Source: Promicromonospora sp042731755 (GTDB lineage: Bacteria; Actinomycetota; Actinomycetes; Actinomycetales; Cellulomonadaceae). From it: a stretch of 64,000 bases of DNA. Where the stretch lies: NCBI RefSeq assembly GCF_042731755.1, contig NZ_JBHWLR010000007.1, positions 267,246 through 331,245 on the forward strand. Direction: 5' to 3'. The notes under the pieces were generated by a model that did not search any database, had not been told where the DNA came from, and was given only the letters and a program-made list of their open reading frames with translations. Both the position numbers and the translations under genes were made by a program. Shown piece after piece: positions 8,614 to 17,150 of this stretch. Position 1 is the stretch's first letter. Every line of letters starts with the position of its first letter.

Positions 8614-8859
8614 ATGACCGGCAGTGACCCGTCGTGCGCTGCGCCGGCGGGGGAGGACGCGCGGCTGGCGCTCGCGCGGGCCGCGGACCTCGTGGACGGT
8701 GCGGCCGCAGGGATCCGGGCGGCCGGTGAGGTCGAGTGGCGGGCGCTCGCGGCCGAGCTGTACCGGGCGGCGGTCGCCGACGCGGCGCATGCGCTGGCCC
8801 GGGACCGCGTGCTGCTGGACGGGGCGGTGCGGCTGGCGTACGGCGGGTGGACCCGGTGA
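8614..8859 (+). CDS. Small helical protein, possible WXG100-like partner
   Basis: An 81-residue, Ala-rich protein predicted to be two helices. The motif VEWRALAAELYRAAV in the middle resembles the W-x-S/A-x-A-A pattern of actinobacterial WXG100/ESX-like proteins, and the end (AYGGWTR) is short. It has no signal peptide or membrane segment. Its stop overlaps the GTG of the following lipase-like gene (GTGA), so the two are coupled. A six-codon frame starting at ATG 8597 overlaps its start, and GGGGAG lies at 8580-8585. Such a small helical partner in front of a larger protein is typical of type VII secretion substrates; here that is an inference, and no secretion machinery is visible in the window. 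Confidence 0.6.
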   Translation: MTGSDPSCAAPAGEDARLALARAADLVDGAAAGIRAAGEVEWRALAAELYRAAVADAAHALARDRVLLDGAVRLAYGGWTR

Positions 8860-10439
8860 ACGGCGACCCGAGGCCGCCCCGGGGCGGCGACCGGCTCCTG
8901 CCGGGGGACACCGTGACGGTGTACGGCGGCGGGGGTACGTCGGCCGTCGGGACGGCGTCCGTGCGGCGGGCCGCGACACTGCTGGCCCGCGCCGCGGACG
9001 ACCTGCGCGCGGCCGCCCGGTGCTGCCTGGGGGTGAGCCGCGACCTCGTGCCGGGATCGGTCCTGGGCGAGGCCGGGCGGACGGGCGCGGCGTGGCCCGG
9101 CGCCGCCGGGGCCTGGCCGGCCGCCGCCGGCGGGGTGCCCGGCGCCCTTGCGCCGACGGCGCTGGCGCTGGACGAGGCGGCGCGGGACACGGCGGGTCGC
9201 CTGGCGGAGCGGGCCGACCGGTGCGACCTGCTGGGCTGGCGGCTGCTGCGCGCGGCGGGCCTGTACGAGGAGGCGGAGTCGACCGCGCACCGCCTGGTCG
9301 GAGCGCTCGTCACGGCGGGCGCGTTCGGCACCGGGGCGGCGTTCGGCAGCCTGGGCTGGGCGGCCCTCGTGGGGGCCGGCGCCGCGGGCGGCGCGGAGGT
9401 CGCGGTACGCCTGGCCGGCGGGGCGGCCACCCGGGGTCTCTCGACCGCGGTCACGGGGTGGGCCGCAGCGGGCGTGACCCGTGGTCTGGCACCCTGGTCG
9501 GACGAGGCGTTCGCGGGCCTGGGCGGTGGTGTCGCGCTCACCAGGCCGGGGCTCGCCGGGGGCCGTCCGGGCGTCGCCGGCGGGGCCGGCGTGCTCGCCC
9601 ACGTGGCGCGCCAGGTGCCCGTGCTCGGCAACGCCGACACCGGGCTGCGGCTCACCCGGCTCGGACCCGAGGACTTCGCGCACGGCGCCGTCCCGGCGTG
9701 GTCCACGAGCGGCGCGTGGTCCGTGCAGGAGGCCCTGGCCAGGATCGACGACCTCTACCCGGGGCCCGGCGGCGCGCCCTCGGCCACGATCGCGGTCCAG
9801 CGTGTGACGGCGCCGGACGGCGCGGTGTCCTGGACGGTGCTGGTACCCGGCACCCAGTCCGCGCTCCCCGCGGACCACCCGTGGGACGGCCGGACCGACC
9901 TGGAGCTGGTCGCGGGCGAGCTCGACGGCGCCACGGCAGCGATCGAAGGGGCGCTGGCGGACTCCGGCGTCGGACCCGACGAGCCCGTCACCCTCGTGGG
10001 GCACAGCCTCGGCGGGATCGCGGCCACCGCACTGGTGTCGCGGGCGGGTTTCGCCGAGCGGTACCGGGTGGGCGGGCTGGTCACCGCCGGTGCGCCGACC
10101 GGCCTGCTGGCCACGCCGCCCGGCGTCCCTGTGCTGCACCTGGAGACCCCGGAGGAACTGGTCTCGCACACCGACGGCCGGTCCGCCGCACAGAACCCGC
10201 GCACGCACGACCGCCTCACGGTGGTCCGGTCGCTGCGGGACTCGGCCGCGCAGGCCGACCGGGCGGCGTCGGGCAGCCTGCCGCAGGCACATGCGGTCGC
10301 CGCGCACGTGCGCACCCTGGACCTCGCCGTCGCGTCCGGTGATCCCCGGGTGACCGCGACGGTCGACCGGATCGGCGCGCGGCTCGCCGGCCCGACGGCG
10401 AGCACCGTGTTCTACCGGGCGGAAAGAGTCGGTTCGTGA
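8856..10439 (+). CDS. Alpha/beta hydrolase with long helical N-terminal region
   Basis: A 527-residue protein. The C-terminal 250 residues form an alpha/beta hydrolase of lipase type: strand VSWTVLVPGTQS, nucleophile elbow VGHSLGG with Ser384, and a late His in LPQAHAVAAHV. The first 190 residues are Ala-rich helices, followed by a Gly/Ala-rich stretch (VTAGAFGTGAAFGSLGWAALVGAGAAGG) that may insert into a membrane. There is no signal peptide. The GTG start overlaps the upstream small gene. The helical N-terminal half plus an enzyme C-terminus, behind a small WXG100-like gene, resembles a type VII secretion effector. It could equally be a cytoplasmic esterase. The substrate is unknown. Confidence 0.75.
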   Translation: MNGDPRPPRGGDRLLPGDTVTVYGGGGTSAVGTASVRRAATLLARAADDLRAAARCCLGVSRDLVPGSVLGEAGRTGAAWPGAAGAWPAAAGGVPGALAPTALALDEAARDTAGRLAERADRCDLLGWRLLRAAGLYEEAESTAHRLVGALVTAGAFGTGAAFGSLGWAALVGAGAAGGAEVAVRLAGGAATRGLSTAVTGWAAAGVTRGLAPWSDEAFAGLGGGVALTRPGLAGGRPGVAGGAGVLAHVARQVPVLGNADTGLRLTRLGPEDFAHGAVPAWSTSGAWSVQEALARIDDLYPGPGGAPSATIAVQRVTAPDGAVSWTVLVPGTQSALPADHPWDGRTDLELVAGELDGATAAIEGALADSGVGPDEPVTLVGHSLGGIAATALVSRAGFAERYRVGGLVTAGAPTGLLATPPGVPVLHLETPEELVSHTDGRSAAQNPRTHDRLTVVRSLRDSAAQADRAASGSLPQAHAVAAHVRTLDLAVASGDPRVTATVDRIGARLAGPTASTVFYRAERVGS

Positions 10440-10474
10440 CCTGTGCCCGCGACCAGGTCAGTCCGAGGCCCGGA

Positions 10475-10882
10475 TCAGTCCGAGATCCGCTTGGGCAGCA
10501 GGGCCAGCAGGATGGTCTGCACCACGGAGATCACGATGGCCGCCAGCACGTACCACCAGAAGCCGCCGTTCACCTCGAGACCCCAGTTGGGCGTGTCCGA
10601 GAACCAGGACTGGTTCGTGATGGACGTGGTGATCCACAGCATCAGCGCGTTGATCAGCACCGACACCAGGCCGAGCGTCAGGATGTAGAGGGGGAGCGAG
10701 ATCAGCTGGACGATCGGCTTCACGATCATGTGGACCAGGCCGTAGACGATGGCGACCACGATCACGGCGAGAATCGTGCCGAGGGTGGTGCCGTCGCTCA
10801 CGACGTCCATGTGGGAACCGAGGATCAGGGCCGACAGGCCGATCGCGAGTGCGGTGATGAGGATGCTGGCCACGAGCTTCAT
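10475..10882 (-). CDS. Phage holin family (superfamily IV-like) membrane protein
   Basis: A 135-residue protein with four membrane segments separated by short loops: about residues 5-22, 35-58, 65-92 and 108-130. The central stretch IVKPIVQLISLPLYILTLGLVSVLINA is the hallmark of the YvlD/mycobacterial four-TM holin-like family. Despite the name, chromosomal members are not phage lysis proteins and have no firm function. ATG 10882 is chosen because homology starts at MKLVAS and CACGAT ends 6 bases upstream. Its start is only 14 bases from the hisC-like start on the other strand, so both promoters must overlap. Confidence 0.85.
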   Translation of the reverse strand: MKLVASILITALAIGLSALILGSHMDVVSDGTTLGTILAVIVVAIVYGLVHMIVKPIVQLISLPLYILTLGLVSVLINALMLWITTSITNQSWFSDTPNWGLEVNGGFWWYVLAAIVISVVQTILLALLPKRISD

Positions 10883-10896
10883 CCGGTCATCGTGGC

Positions 10897-11985
10897 ATGC
10901 TGACCCCCGTGGAAGATGCATTCGTACCGCTCCGCGCGGCCGTGTCGGCCCTCCCCGCCTACGTTCCCGGCGCCCGTGTCGCCGCCGGCGCCCAGGCCTG
11001 GAAGCTGTCGTCCAACGAGAACCCGTATCCGCCGCTGCCGTCCGTGCTGGACGCCATCGCGCGGGGCGCGGCCGAGGTGAACCGCTACCCGGACATGTAC
11101 GCCGGCGAGCTCGTCGAGGCGCTCGCGGCCCACACGGGTGTGGCGCCGGAGAACGTGGTGGTCGGCAACGGCTCGGTCGCCGTGCTCGCGCACGTGCTGC
11201 AGGCCGTCGTCGAGCACGGGGACGAGGTCGTGTTCCCGTGGCGGTCCTTCGAGGCGTACCCGATCGCGGTCGCCGTGGCGGGCGGCAAGGCGGTCACCGT
11301 CCCGGTCCAGGAGGACACCGGCCGGCTCGACCTGCCCGCGATGGCGGCCGCCGTCACGCCCGCCACCCGCGTGGTCCTGGTCTGCACGCCGAACAACCCG
11401 ACCGGCCCCGCGGTGCACGCCGACGAGCTCGAGACCTTCCTCGCGGCCGTGCCGCGGGACGTGCTCGTCGTCGTGGACGAGGCCTACCTGGAGTTCGTCC
11501 GCGACTCCCGGGTGGCCGACGGCGTCGACCTGCTGCGCCGGCACCCGAACGTGGTGCTGCTGCGCACCCTGTCCAAGGCCTACGGGCTGGCGGGTCTCCG
11601 CGTCGGTTACGCCGTCGCCGAGCCCCGGCTCGCCGCGGGCATCCGCGCGGTGTCCACGCCGTTCGGCGTCTCGCACATCGCGCAGGTCGCCGCGCTGGCG
11701 TCGCTGGCCCCCGCCGCGCAGGGCGAGCTGCTGGAGCGCGTGGACGCGCTGGTCACCGAGCGCACGCGCGTCACGGACGCGCTCCGCGAGCAGGGCTGGC
11801 AGCTCCCGGACACGCAGGCGAACTTCGTCTGGTTCGGGCTCGGCGGGCCGACCACGCAGCGCGCGGCCGAGGCGAGCGCTGGCGGCGTCCTGGTGCGCCC
11901 GTTCGCGGGCGACGGGCTCCGCGTGACCATCGGTGAGACAGAGGCGAACGACGCCTTCCTGCGGATCGCGGCGACCTGGCGCTGA
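10897..11985 (+). CDS. hisC: Histidinol-phosphate (aromatic) aminotransferase
   Basis: A 362-residue class I/II PLP aminotransferase of the HisC/Pat type. It shows the N-terminal KLSSNENPYPP, the CTPNNPTG loop, VDEAYLEF, and the PLP lysine at about 227 in TLSKAYGLAGLRVGYA. The reaction is transamination of histidinol phosphate or an aromatic 2-oxo acid with glutamate. No other his gene is nearby, so this may be the second copy (often called Pat or HisC2) used for phenylalanine or tyrosine synthesis. ATG 10897 is given; GTG 10909 is an alternative, since CATGCT ends 7 bases before it as in the leaderless genes here. Confidence 0.88.
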   Translation: MLTPVEDAFVPLRAAVSALPAYVPGARVAAGAQAWKLSSNENPYPPLPSVLDAIARGAAEVNRYPDMYAGELVEALAAHTGVAPENVVVGNGSVAVLAHVLQAVVEHGDEVVFPWRSFEAYPIAVAVAGGKAVTVPVQEDTGRLDLPAMAAAVTPATRVVLVCTPNNPTGPAVHADELETFLAAVPRDVLVVVDEAYLEFVRDSRVADGVDLLRRHPNVVLLRTLSKAYGLAGLRVGYAVAEPRLAAGIRAVSTPFGVSHIAQVAALASLAPAAQGELLERVDALVTERTRVTDALREQGWQLPDTQANFVWFGLGGPTTQRAAEASAGGVLVRPFAGDGLRVTIGETEANDAFLRIAATWR

Positions 11986-12020
11986 CGGACGTAGCTGACG
12001 GACGTAGCTGACGGACGACG
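11982..12020 (+). repeat. Three tandem 13-bp repeats after hisC
   Basis: The unit ctgacggacgtag occurs at 11982-11994 and 11995-12007, with a third copy at 12008-12020 ending in acg. The first copy includes the hisC stop codon, so the repeats carry extra stops. A small palindrome (ctgagccggctcag, 12021-12034) follows and runs into the end of the convergent regulator gene. Confidence 0.9.
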
Positions 12021-12030
12021 CTGAGCCGGC

Positions 12031-12930
12031 TCAGCCGATCAGCGCGTCCGCCAGCACCCCGTCCCGGGCGGTCCAGGCGGGCGCGGCGCCCACCAGGGAG
12101 TCGAGCCGCTCCAGCCGGCGGGCGGAGTCCGCGTCGGCCGGGGTGAGCACGACGATGCGCTCGCCGCGGTCGCGGTCCAGCCACAGGCTCTGGAAGACCG
12201 TGTCGACCCGGCCCACCCGGGAGGACAGGTAGCGGCGCAGCTGTCCCGCCCGGTCGCCCCGCACCTCGTGCTCGTCCCAGTACCGGACGAACTCGGGCGA
12301 GTGCTCACGCAGGCCGCCCAGCAGCCCGCTCCACCTCGGGTGCTGCCGGAACTCGGCCTCCCGCGCGCGCAGCCGGCCGGCGAGGTCGCGGAGCACCACC
12401 TCGGGCTCCACGAGGCTGTCGCGCCACTCGTCGTTCATGAACAGGAGCCAGGCGCAGTTCCGGTCGCCGGGCTCGACCGAGTCCAGGTCGCCCCACAGGA
12501 AGCGGTAGGTGCGGTTGGCCGCGACCAGGTCGTACGTCGCGGTCTGGATGGCGGCAGGAAAGGGCAGCAGCCGCTCCAGCAGTGCGATGTGCTCCGGGCG
12601 CACCTCCATGAGCGGGTTCGGTGCATCCGCCCCGGTGTCGGCCGCCCGGCCGGCCAGGAGCATGAGGTGCCGCCGCTCCTCAGGACGCAGACGCAGCGTC
12701 CGCGCGACCGCGTCGAGCACCTGGTCCGACGGGTTGGGTGCCCGCCCCTGCTCGAGCCACGTGTACCAGGTGACGCCCACGCCGGCGAGCTGCGCCACCT
12801 CCTCGCGGCGCAGTCCAGGGGTCCGACGCCGGCCGGCCTGCGGCAGCCCGACGTCGGCCGGCGTCACGCGGCCGCGGCGCTCCCGCAGGAACGCCCCGAG
12901 CGCCTTGTGGTCCGGTGCGGTACTCGTCAC
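12031..12930 (-). CDS. XRE/MmyB-type transcriptional regulator
   Basis: A 299-residue regulator. An N-terminal helix-turn-helix of XRE type (RTPGLRREEVAQLAGVGVTW, then YTWLEQGR) lies at residues 35-65. A C-terminal MmyB-like ligand-binding domain follows (AANRTYRFLWGDL, GDRNCAWLLFM, HPRWSGLLGGLR). Family members typically repress a divergent oxidoreductase or transporter gene in response to a small, possibly fatty or aromatic ligand. Here the divergent gene is an MFS pump, and the 100-base intergenic region has a CCTGGTACCAGG palindrome that could be its operator. The GTG start has GACACT 6 bases upstream, which suggests a leaderless mRNA. Confidence 0.88.
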   Translation of the reverse strand: MTSTAPDHKALGAFLRERRGRVTPADVGLPQAGRRRTPGLRREEVAQLAGVGVTWYTWLEQGRAPNPSDQVLDAVARTLRLRPEERRHLMLLAGRAADTGADAPNPLMEVRPEHIALLERLLPFPAAIQTATYDLVAANRTYRFLWGDLDSVEPGDRNCAWLLFMNDEWRDSLVEPEVVLRDLAGRLRAREAEFRQHPRWSGLLGGLREHSPEFVRYWDEHEVRGDRAGQLRRYLSSRVGRVDTVFQSLWLDRDRGERIVVLTPADADSARRLERLDSLVGAAPAWTARDGVLADALIG

Positions 12931-12994
12931 CGGACCAGTGTCACCCCGCAGGGCGTCGGAGACCAGGTGGTATCAGTACCCGTATGAACAGGCT

Positions 12995-13006
12995 CCTGGT
13001 ACCAGG
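12995..13006. promoter_or_regulatory. Palindrome CCTGGTACCAGG, candidate operator
   Basis: A perfect 12-base palindrome 27 bases before the MFS start, in the intergenic region shared with the XRE regulator. A half-match (accaggtggtatcag) lies 20-30 bases to the left. Likely target of the divergent regulator; not demonstrated. Confidence 0.5.
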
Positions 13007-13032
13007 ATGCCGAACGGCGCAGGGTCGTGGGC

Positions 13033-14589
13033 ATGACGACATCCCTCCCCGCGGCGGTCGATCCCGGCGCGCTGCCGGCCAACCCAGGAGTCCCGGCCCG
13101 GTCGCTCCCCGCCGCGGCACCGGCACTCCCTGCCGCCGCGTCCGCGCTGACCGCGCCGGCCCTGACCGCGGGCGGCCTCGCCGTACTGCTGCTCGCCTTC
13201 CTGCCCGTGAACTTCACGTTCGGCGCGGTGAACCTGCTGGTTCCCGCGATCGCGGCGGACCTGGGCGCCGGTCCGTCCGGTGGGGCGCTCGTGCTGTCCG
13301 CCTACACCACCACCTTCGCCGCCGGGCTGGTGGTCTCCGGGCGGCTGGGTGACCGCTACGGCCGCCGCAGGCTGCTGCGGACCGGGTTGATCGCCTTCGG
13401 GGTGCTGGCCGTCCTGACCGCACTCGCCCAGGACGTGGTCTCCCTCGTGGCCCTGCGCGCGGCCCTGGGCCTGGCCGCCGGGCTGTTCACGCCCCAGGTG
13501 CTGACGAGCATCCAGGCCACGGCGCCCGACCGGCTCCGCACGCGCGGGATCATCCTGTTCACGGCTGCCGGCGCGATCGCCTCGATCGCCGGCCAGGTCG
13601 TGGCGGGCGCGACCACCGTCGTGCTGCCGGAGCACCTGGCCTGGCGAGCGGTCCAGATGATCACCGGTCTCATCGCCCTGCTGGCGCTGCCCGGCCTGCG
13701 CGCCGTCCCGGAGTCCCGGTCGCCCGCGCCGCTCGGGCTCGACCTGCGGGGCGCGGCGCTGCTCGGGGGCGGGCTGGTGGCGCTGGTCGTACCGCTGACC
13801 CTCGGTCCGTCTGCGGGGTGGCCGGCCTGGTCGATCGGCCTGCTGGCCGTCGCGGCGGTCACCCTGACCGCCTTCGGCCTCGCGCAGCGCGCCACGGAAC
13901 GACGGGGCGGGCTGCCGGTGGCGCCGCCGAGCGTGCTGCGGGTCCCGGTGGTGTGGATCGGCCTGACCATGACGATGCTGTTCTTCGTCACCTACGGCGC
14001 GTTCCTCTACGAGGTCTCGGAGTACTCGCAGACCGTCTGGGGCGCCGACGGCTGGGACGTGGCGATGCTGACCCTCGGCTTCGGCGGCGGATTCCTCGTC
14101 GCCGCGCTGCTGCTGCCGGGCGTCCTGCGCCGGGTGGGGCCGCGGATCATGGTCTACGCCGCCTCCGGTCAGGCGACGGCGCTCCTCGCGATCGCGCTGG
14201 TCATCGGGCTCGACGACGGCCGGAGCGCCCCGCTGGCGCTGCAGCCGCTGCTCGTCGGTCTCGGTGCCGCACAGGCGTTCATGTACGGGCCCGCGCTGCA
14301 GACGGTGCTCTCGCGGACCCCGGTCTGGGCGGCCGGCGTCGCGGGCGGGCTGCTGACCACGCTGCAGCAGCTCGGGATCGGGCTGGGCGTGGCACTGCTG
14401 GGCGGGCTCTTCCACGCCGTGGCCGGCCTGGCGGGCGGGGTCGACGGCGGGACGGCGGCGGCCGACGCGACCGGGACGGGGTCGGGCCTGACCGTCGGCC
14501 TGGTCGCCGCCGTGGCCGTCCAGGCCGGGTGCGCCGTCGTGTTCGCACTCCTGGCGCACCGCGTCGCGCGACACAGCGCCGCCGCCTGA
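13033..14589 (+). CDS. MFS transporter, DHA2 (14-TM) drug-efflux type
   Basis: A 518-residue transporter of the major facilitator superfamily. About 14 membrane segments can be counted. The loop after segment 2 carries GRLGDRYGRRRLL, the MFS motif A, and the fold is that of proton-driven DHA2 multidrug pumps. The first 45 residues are Pro/Ala-rich and cytoplasmic. It is divergent from the XRE/MmyB regulator, which probably controls it. ATG 13033 is taken; GTG 13027 is in frame two codons earlier. The substrate cannot be read from sequence. Confidence 0.9.
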   Translation: MTTSLPAAVDPGALPANPGVPARSLPAAAPALPAAASALTAPALTAGGLAVLLLAFLPVNFTFGAVNLLVPAIAADLGAGPSGGALVLSAYTTTFAAGLVVSGRLGDRYGRRRLLRTGLIAFGVLAVLTALAQDVVSLVALRAALGLAAGLFTPQVLTSIQATAPDRLRTRGIILFTAAGAIASIAGQVVAGATTVVLPEHLAWRAVQMITGLIALLALPGLRAVPESRSPAPLGLDLRGAALLGGGLVALVVPLTLGPSAGWPAWSIGLLAVAAVTLTAFGLAQRATERRGGLPVAPPSVLRVPVVWIGLTMTMLFFVTYGAFLYEVSEYSQTVWGADGWDVAMLTLGFGGGFLVAALLLPGVLRRVGPRIMVYAASGQATALLAIALVIGLDDGRSAPLALQPLLVGLGAAQAFMYGPALQTVLSRTPVWAAGVAGGLLTTLQQLGIGLGVALLGGLFHAVAGLAGGVDGGTAAADATGTGSGLTVGLVAAVAVQAGCAVVFALLAHRVARHSAAA

Positions 14590-14666
14590 CCCGGCGCGGG
14601 CCCCGGCGCAGGACCCCGGCGCGGGGCCCGGACCAGGCCCGGCGCGAGGCCCGGCCGGCGCCCGCG

Positions 14667-15677
14667 TCAGCCTGCCAGGCAGCGCGCGATGTGCGCTCTG
14701 GTCGCCAACGCCGCCCGGGCGTCGACGTCCTGGTCGCCGGGGTAGTCGGCGTGCCCCGCCGGCAGGGCCTCGAGCTCCAGCGTGGGGCAGGCCGAACCGC
14801 CCGCCCGGGCCGCGGCGGCCGCCGTCACGGCGTTCGCCACGGCGAACTGCCCGGGCGGCGGCACCGCCGCGTCCCACAGCGCGCACTCGCAGCGCACGGG
14901 GACGCGGAGGTACCCGGCCGCTGTCGACGTGTCGAAGTAGCGCAGCACGTCCCGCGCCTCGGGGTGCTCCGCGACGTACCGGCGCACGGCCTCGCCGCTG
15001 CCGGTGCACTCCAGGTCGAGCCGCACGTCGTACTGCCCGAAGCTCGGCACCACGAAGGTCGCGCCCACGAACCGGCGGTCCCAGGGCACGGCCAGCACCC
15101 CGATCGCGCCGAAGCTCGCGCCCGTGTAGTAGAGCGGCAGGTCCCCGGCGATCTCGACGAGGGCGTCGGCCGCGTGCCACAGGTCGACGGCGCAGCGGCC
15201 CAGCGCGTAGGTCTCCACCGAGTCGATGCCGTGCACCACGTGCTCGGCGGCGTTGTCCGGGGCGCCCGCACCGACGTTGAGCGCCCCGAGACCGCGCGCC
15301 ACGGGGAAGACGACGGCGGCGTCGTCGGGCACCCGGGCGAAGTCTGGCGCGTCCCGGCCGCCGTACCCGTGGCCGTGCACCACGCCGACCCGGGCCGCGC
15401 CGTCGGACGGGAGGGCGAGCCAGCCCCGCAGCCGCAGCCCGCCGGCGCCCGTGTGCTCCAGCTCGTAGAGGTCGTGCGCGCCCTGCCGGCCGAGCGACGT
15501 CAGCCGCGGCTCGGGGCGTACCGCGCGCGAGGCCGTGAACCAGCCCTGCCACAGCTCGGCGAAGCCGGCGGGCGCGGGGGCGGGCTCGACGGCGAGCAGC
15601 GTGTCCAGGTCGTAGCCGTAGGTGCCGTCGATCGGCGCGTCGGGAAACCAGGCGTCGTACGGCTCGGGCAGCGGCAT
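14667..15677 (-). CDS. Acetylxylan esterase (AXE1) family hydrolase
   Basis: A 336-residue alpha/beta hydrolase of the AXE1/cephalosporin-C deacetylase family, which removes acetyl groups from xylooligosaccharides and other esters. The family N-terminus (MPLPEPYDAWFPDAPI) is followed by VGVVHGHGYGGRDAPD (oxyanion region) and the nucleophile elbow YTGASFGAIG. Asp and His partners lie in the last third (DAAVPPPGQF, PAGHADYP). There is no signal peptide, so it would act on substrates taken into the cell. ATG 15677 fits the family start; an upstream ATG at 15731 adds 18 non-homologous residues. It is convergent with the MFS gene across a very GC-rich 77-base gap. Confidence 0.85.
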   Translation of the reverse strand: MPLPEPYDAWFPDAPIDGTYGYDLDTLLAVEPAPAPAGFAELWQGWFTASRAVRPEPRLTSLGRQGAHDLYELEHTGAGGLRLRGWLALPSDGAARVGVVHGHGYGGRDAPDFARVPDDAAVVFPVARGLGALNVGAGAPDNAAEHVVHGIDSVETYALGRCAVDLWHAADALVEIAGDLPLYYTGASFGAIGVLAVPWDRRFVGATFVVPSFGQYDVRLDLECTGSGEAVRRYVAEHPEARDVLRYFDTSTAAGYLRVPVRCECALWDAAVPPPGQFAVANAVTAAAAARAGGSACPTLELEALPAGHADYPGDQDVDARAALATRAHIARCLAG

Positions 15678-15980
15678 CGGACCAGTATCGGCGTGGGGCC
15701 CGCCGAGACGCGGACGCCGCGCGGACGGCACCGCGGCCCCGGTCGGCGATACCCGGTCGCAGCCTTGGTGGGTTCCGACAAACGGTCCCGGGAGAGATTG
15801 GGGGAGATGCGGCAGACCTACCTACGGAGCCGTAGCCTACGCTTGCGTAGGCTACGAGAGCGTAGGTTGCGGATCGGCCAAATTTCCGGCTGGACCCGTG
15901 CCAGGATGGAAAGGTCCCCGGAACGGACCGGGCGTCTCCGCATGTGCGGGCGCTCGCGTCCGCAGGTGAAGGAGGAAAGT
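15678..15980 (+). promoter_or_regulatory. Upstream region of the 2-oxoacid dehydrogenase operon
   Basis: This 303-base region has no gene. It carries the double palindrome at 15821-15866, a purine-rich stretch at 15787-15810 and a good Shine-Dalgarno site (AAGGAGG at 15968-15975) for the GTG at 15981. The open frame that continues upstream of 15981 is not homologous to E1 proteins. Confidence 0.7.
15821..15866. promoter_or_regulatory. Double nested palindrome, candidate operator
   Basis: Four half-sites are symmetric about 15843.5: CCTACG at 15821 and 15836, CGTAGG at 15846 and 15861. The inner pair is part of a perfect 12-base-arm palindrome (15831-15842 with 15845-15856, two-base spacer). 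The outer pair extends to ACCTACG/CGTAGGT. CCTACG/CGTAGG arms are typical of TetR-family operators. Two stacked copies suggest binding of two dimers about 115 bases before the E1 alpha start. Confidence 0.7.
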
Positions 15981-17150
15981 GTGACTACCACCAACGGCTC
16001 CAACGAGGCGATCCCGACGTTGCAGCTACTCGATCCCCAAGGGAACCGCGTCACGACGCGCGGGACCAAGGGCTATCGCGACCGCGCCGCGACGCTGACC
16101 ACGGAAGACCTCCGTGGCATGTACCGCGACATGGTCCTGACTCGTCGTTTCGACGACGAGGCGACCTCGCTCCAGCGGCAGGGCGAGCTCGCCCTGTTCG
16201 CGCCTGCTCGTGGCCAGGAGGCCGCGCAGGTCGGCAGCGCCTACGCACTGCGGCCGCAGGACTACGTCTTCCCGTCCTACCGGGAGCACGGTGTGCTGCA
16301 CGTCCGCGGGCTGGACCCTGTCGACCGGCTGCGGTTCTTCCGCGGTTCGGACCACGGTGGGTGGAACCCCACCGAGCACAACACGGCCGTCTACACCATC
16401 GTGATCGGCGCGCACACGCTGCACGCCGCCGGCTACGCGATGGGCGTCCAGCGGGACGACACCCCGCTCGACAAGAACGACGGCACCGCGGTGATCACGT
16501 ACTTCGGTGACGGTGCCACCTCGCAGGGCGACGTCAACGAGTCCATGGTCTACGCGGCCGTGAACAACGCCCCGGTCGTCTTCTTCCTGCAGAACAACCA
16601 GTGGGCGATCTCCGAGCCCACGACCCGGCAGACCAAGGGCCCGCTCTACAAGCGCGGCGAGGCGTTCGGCATGCCGAGCCTGCGCGTCGACGGCAACGAC
16701 GTGCTCGCCGTGTACGCGGCGACGCAGGAGGCGCTCGAGCGCGCCCGCCTGGGCGAGGGCCCGAGCTTCATCGAGGCGTTCACCTACCGCATGGGCGCGC
16801 ACACGACGTCCGACGACCCGACCCGGTACCGCACCTCCGAGCAGGAGGAGCAGTGGCGGCGTCGTGACCCGATCGACCGCCTCGGCGCCCTGCTGCGCGC
16901 CGAGGGCGGGCTCGACGACGAGTTCGAGGCCGAGATCAAGGCCGCGGGGGACGAGCTGGGCGCGAAGCTGCGCACCGGCGTCCGCGCCCTCGACGGCGGC
17001 CCGGCCGTCTCCAGCACCTTCGACGACGTGTACGCCACGCCGCACGGCGTCGTCGCCGCAGAACGGGCCTGGTACGAGGCCTACGACGCCGGTGACCCGC
17101 CGGCCCCCCAGTACGCGATCGCGGAGTCGGCCCAGGGAGGCGCACGATGA
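15981..17150 (+). CDS. pdhA: 2-oxoacid dehydrogenase E1 alpha subunit (pyruvate/branched-chain)
   Basis: A 389-residue E1 alpha subunit of a thiamine-diphosphate 2-oxoacid dehydrogenase. The TPP motif GDGATSQGDVNESMVYAAVN continues to QNNQWA. MVLTRRFDDEATSLQRQGEL and the phosphorylation-loop-like YRMGAHTTSDDPTRYR are also typical. With E1 beta it decarboxylates a 2-oxo acid and reduces lipoyl groups on E2. Actinobacterial three-gene sets of this type are named either pdhABC or bkdABC; substrate choice cannot be fixed from sequence. GTG 15981 is chosen for its strong Shine-Dalgarno site. First gene of the operon, overlapping E1 beta by 4 bases. Confidence 0.92.
   Translation: MTTTNGSNEAIPTLQLLDPQGNRVTTRGTKGYRDRAATLTTEDLRGMYRDMVLTRRFDDEATSLQRQGELALFAPARGQEAAQVGSAYALRPQDYVFPSYREHGVLHVRGLDPVDRLRFFRGSDHGGWNPTEHNTAVYTIVIGAHTLHAAGYAMGVQRDDTPLDKNDGTAVITYFGDGATSQGDVNESMVYAAVNNAPVVFFLQNNQWAISEPTTRQTKGPLYKRGEAFGMPSLRVDGNDVLAVYAATQEALERARLGEGPSFIEAFTYRMGAHTTSDDPTRYRTSEQEEQWRRRDPIDRLGALLRAEGGLDDEFEAEIKAAGDELGAKLRTGVRALDGGPAVSSTFDDVYATPHGVVAAERAWYEAYDAGDPPAPQYAIAESAQGGAR

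Noticed and set aside
10475..10882. Holin-like gene as evidence of a prophage
   Set aside because: The four-TM holin-like family is a normal chromosomal family in actinobacteria and no other phage genes are present.
13818..15980. N-terminal extension of the E1 alpha frame by 721 codons
   Set aside because: The extension overlaps the MFS and esterase genes in other frames; the real start is GTG 15981 with AAGGAGG.
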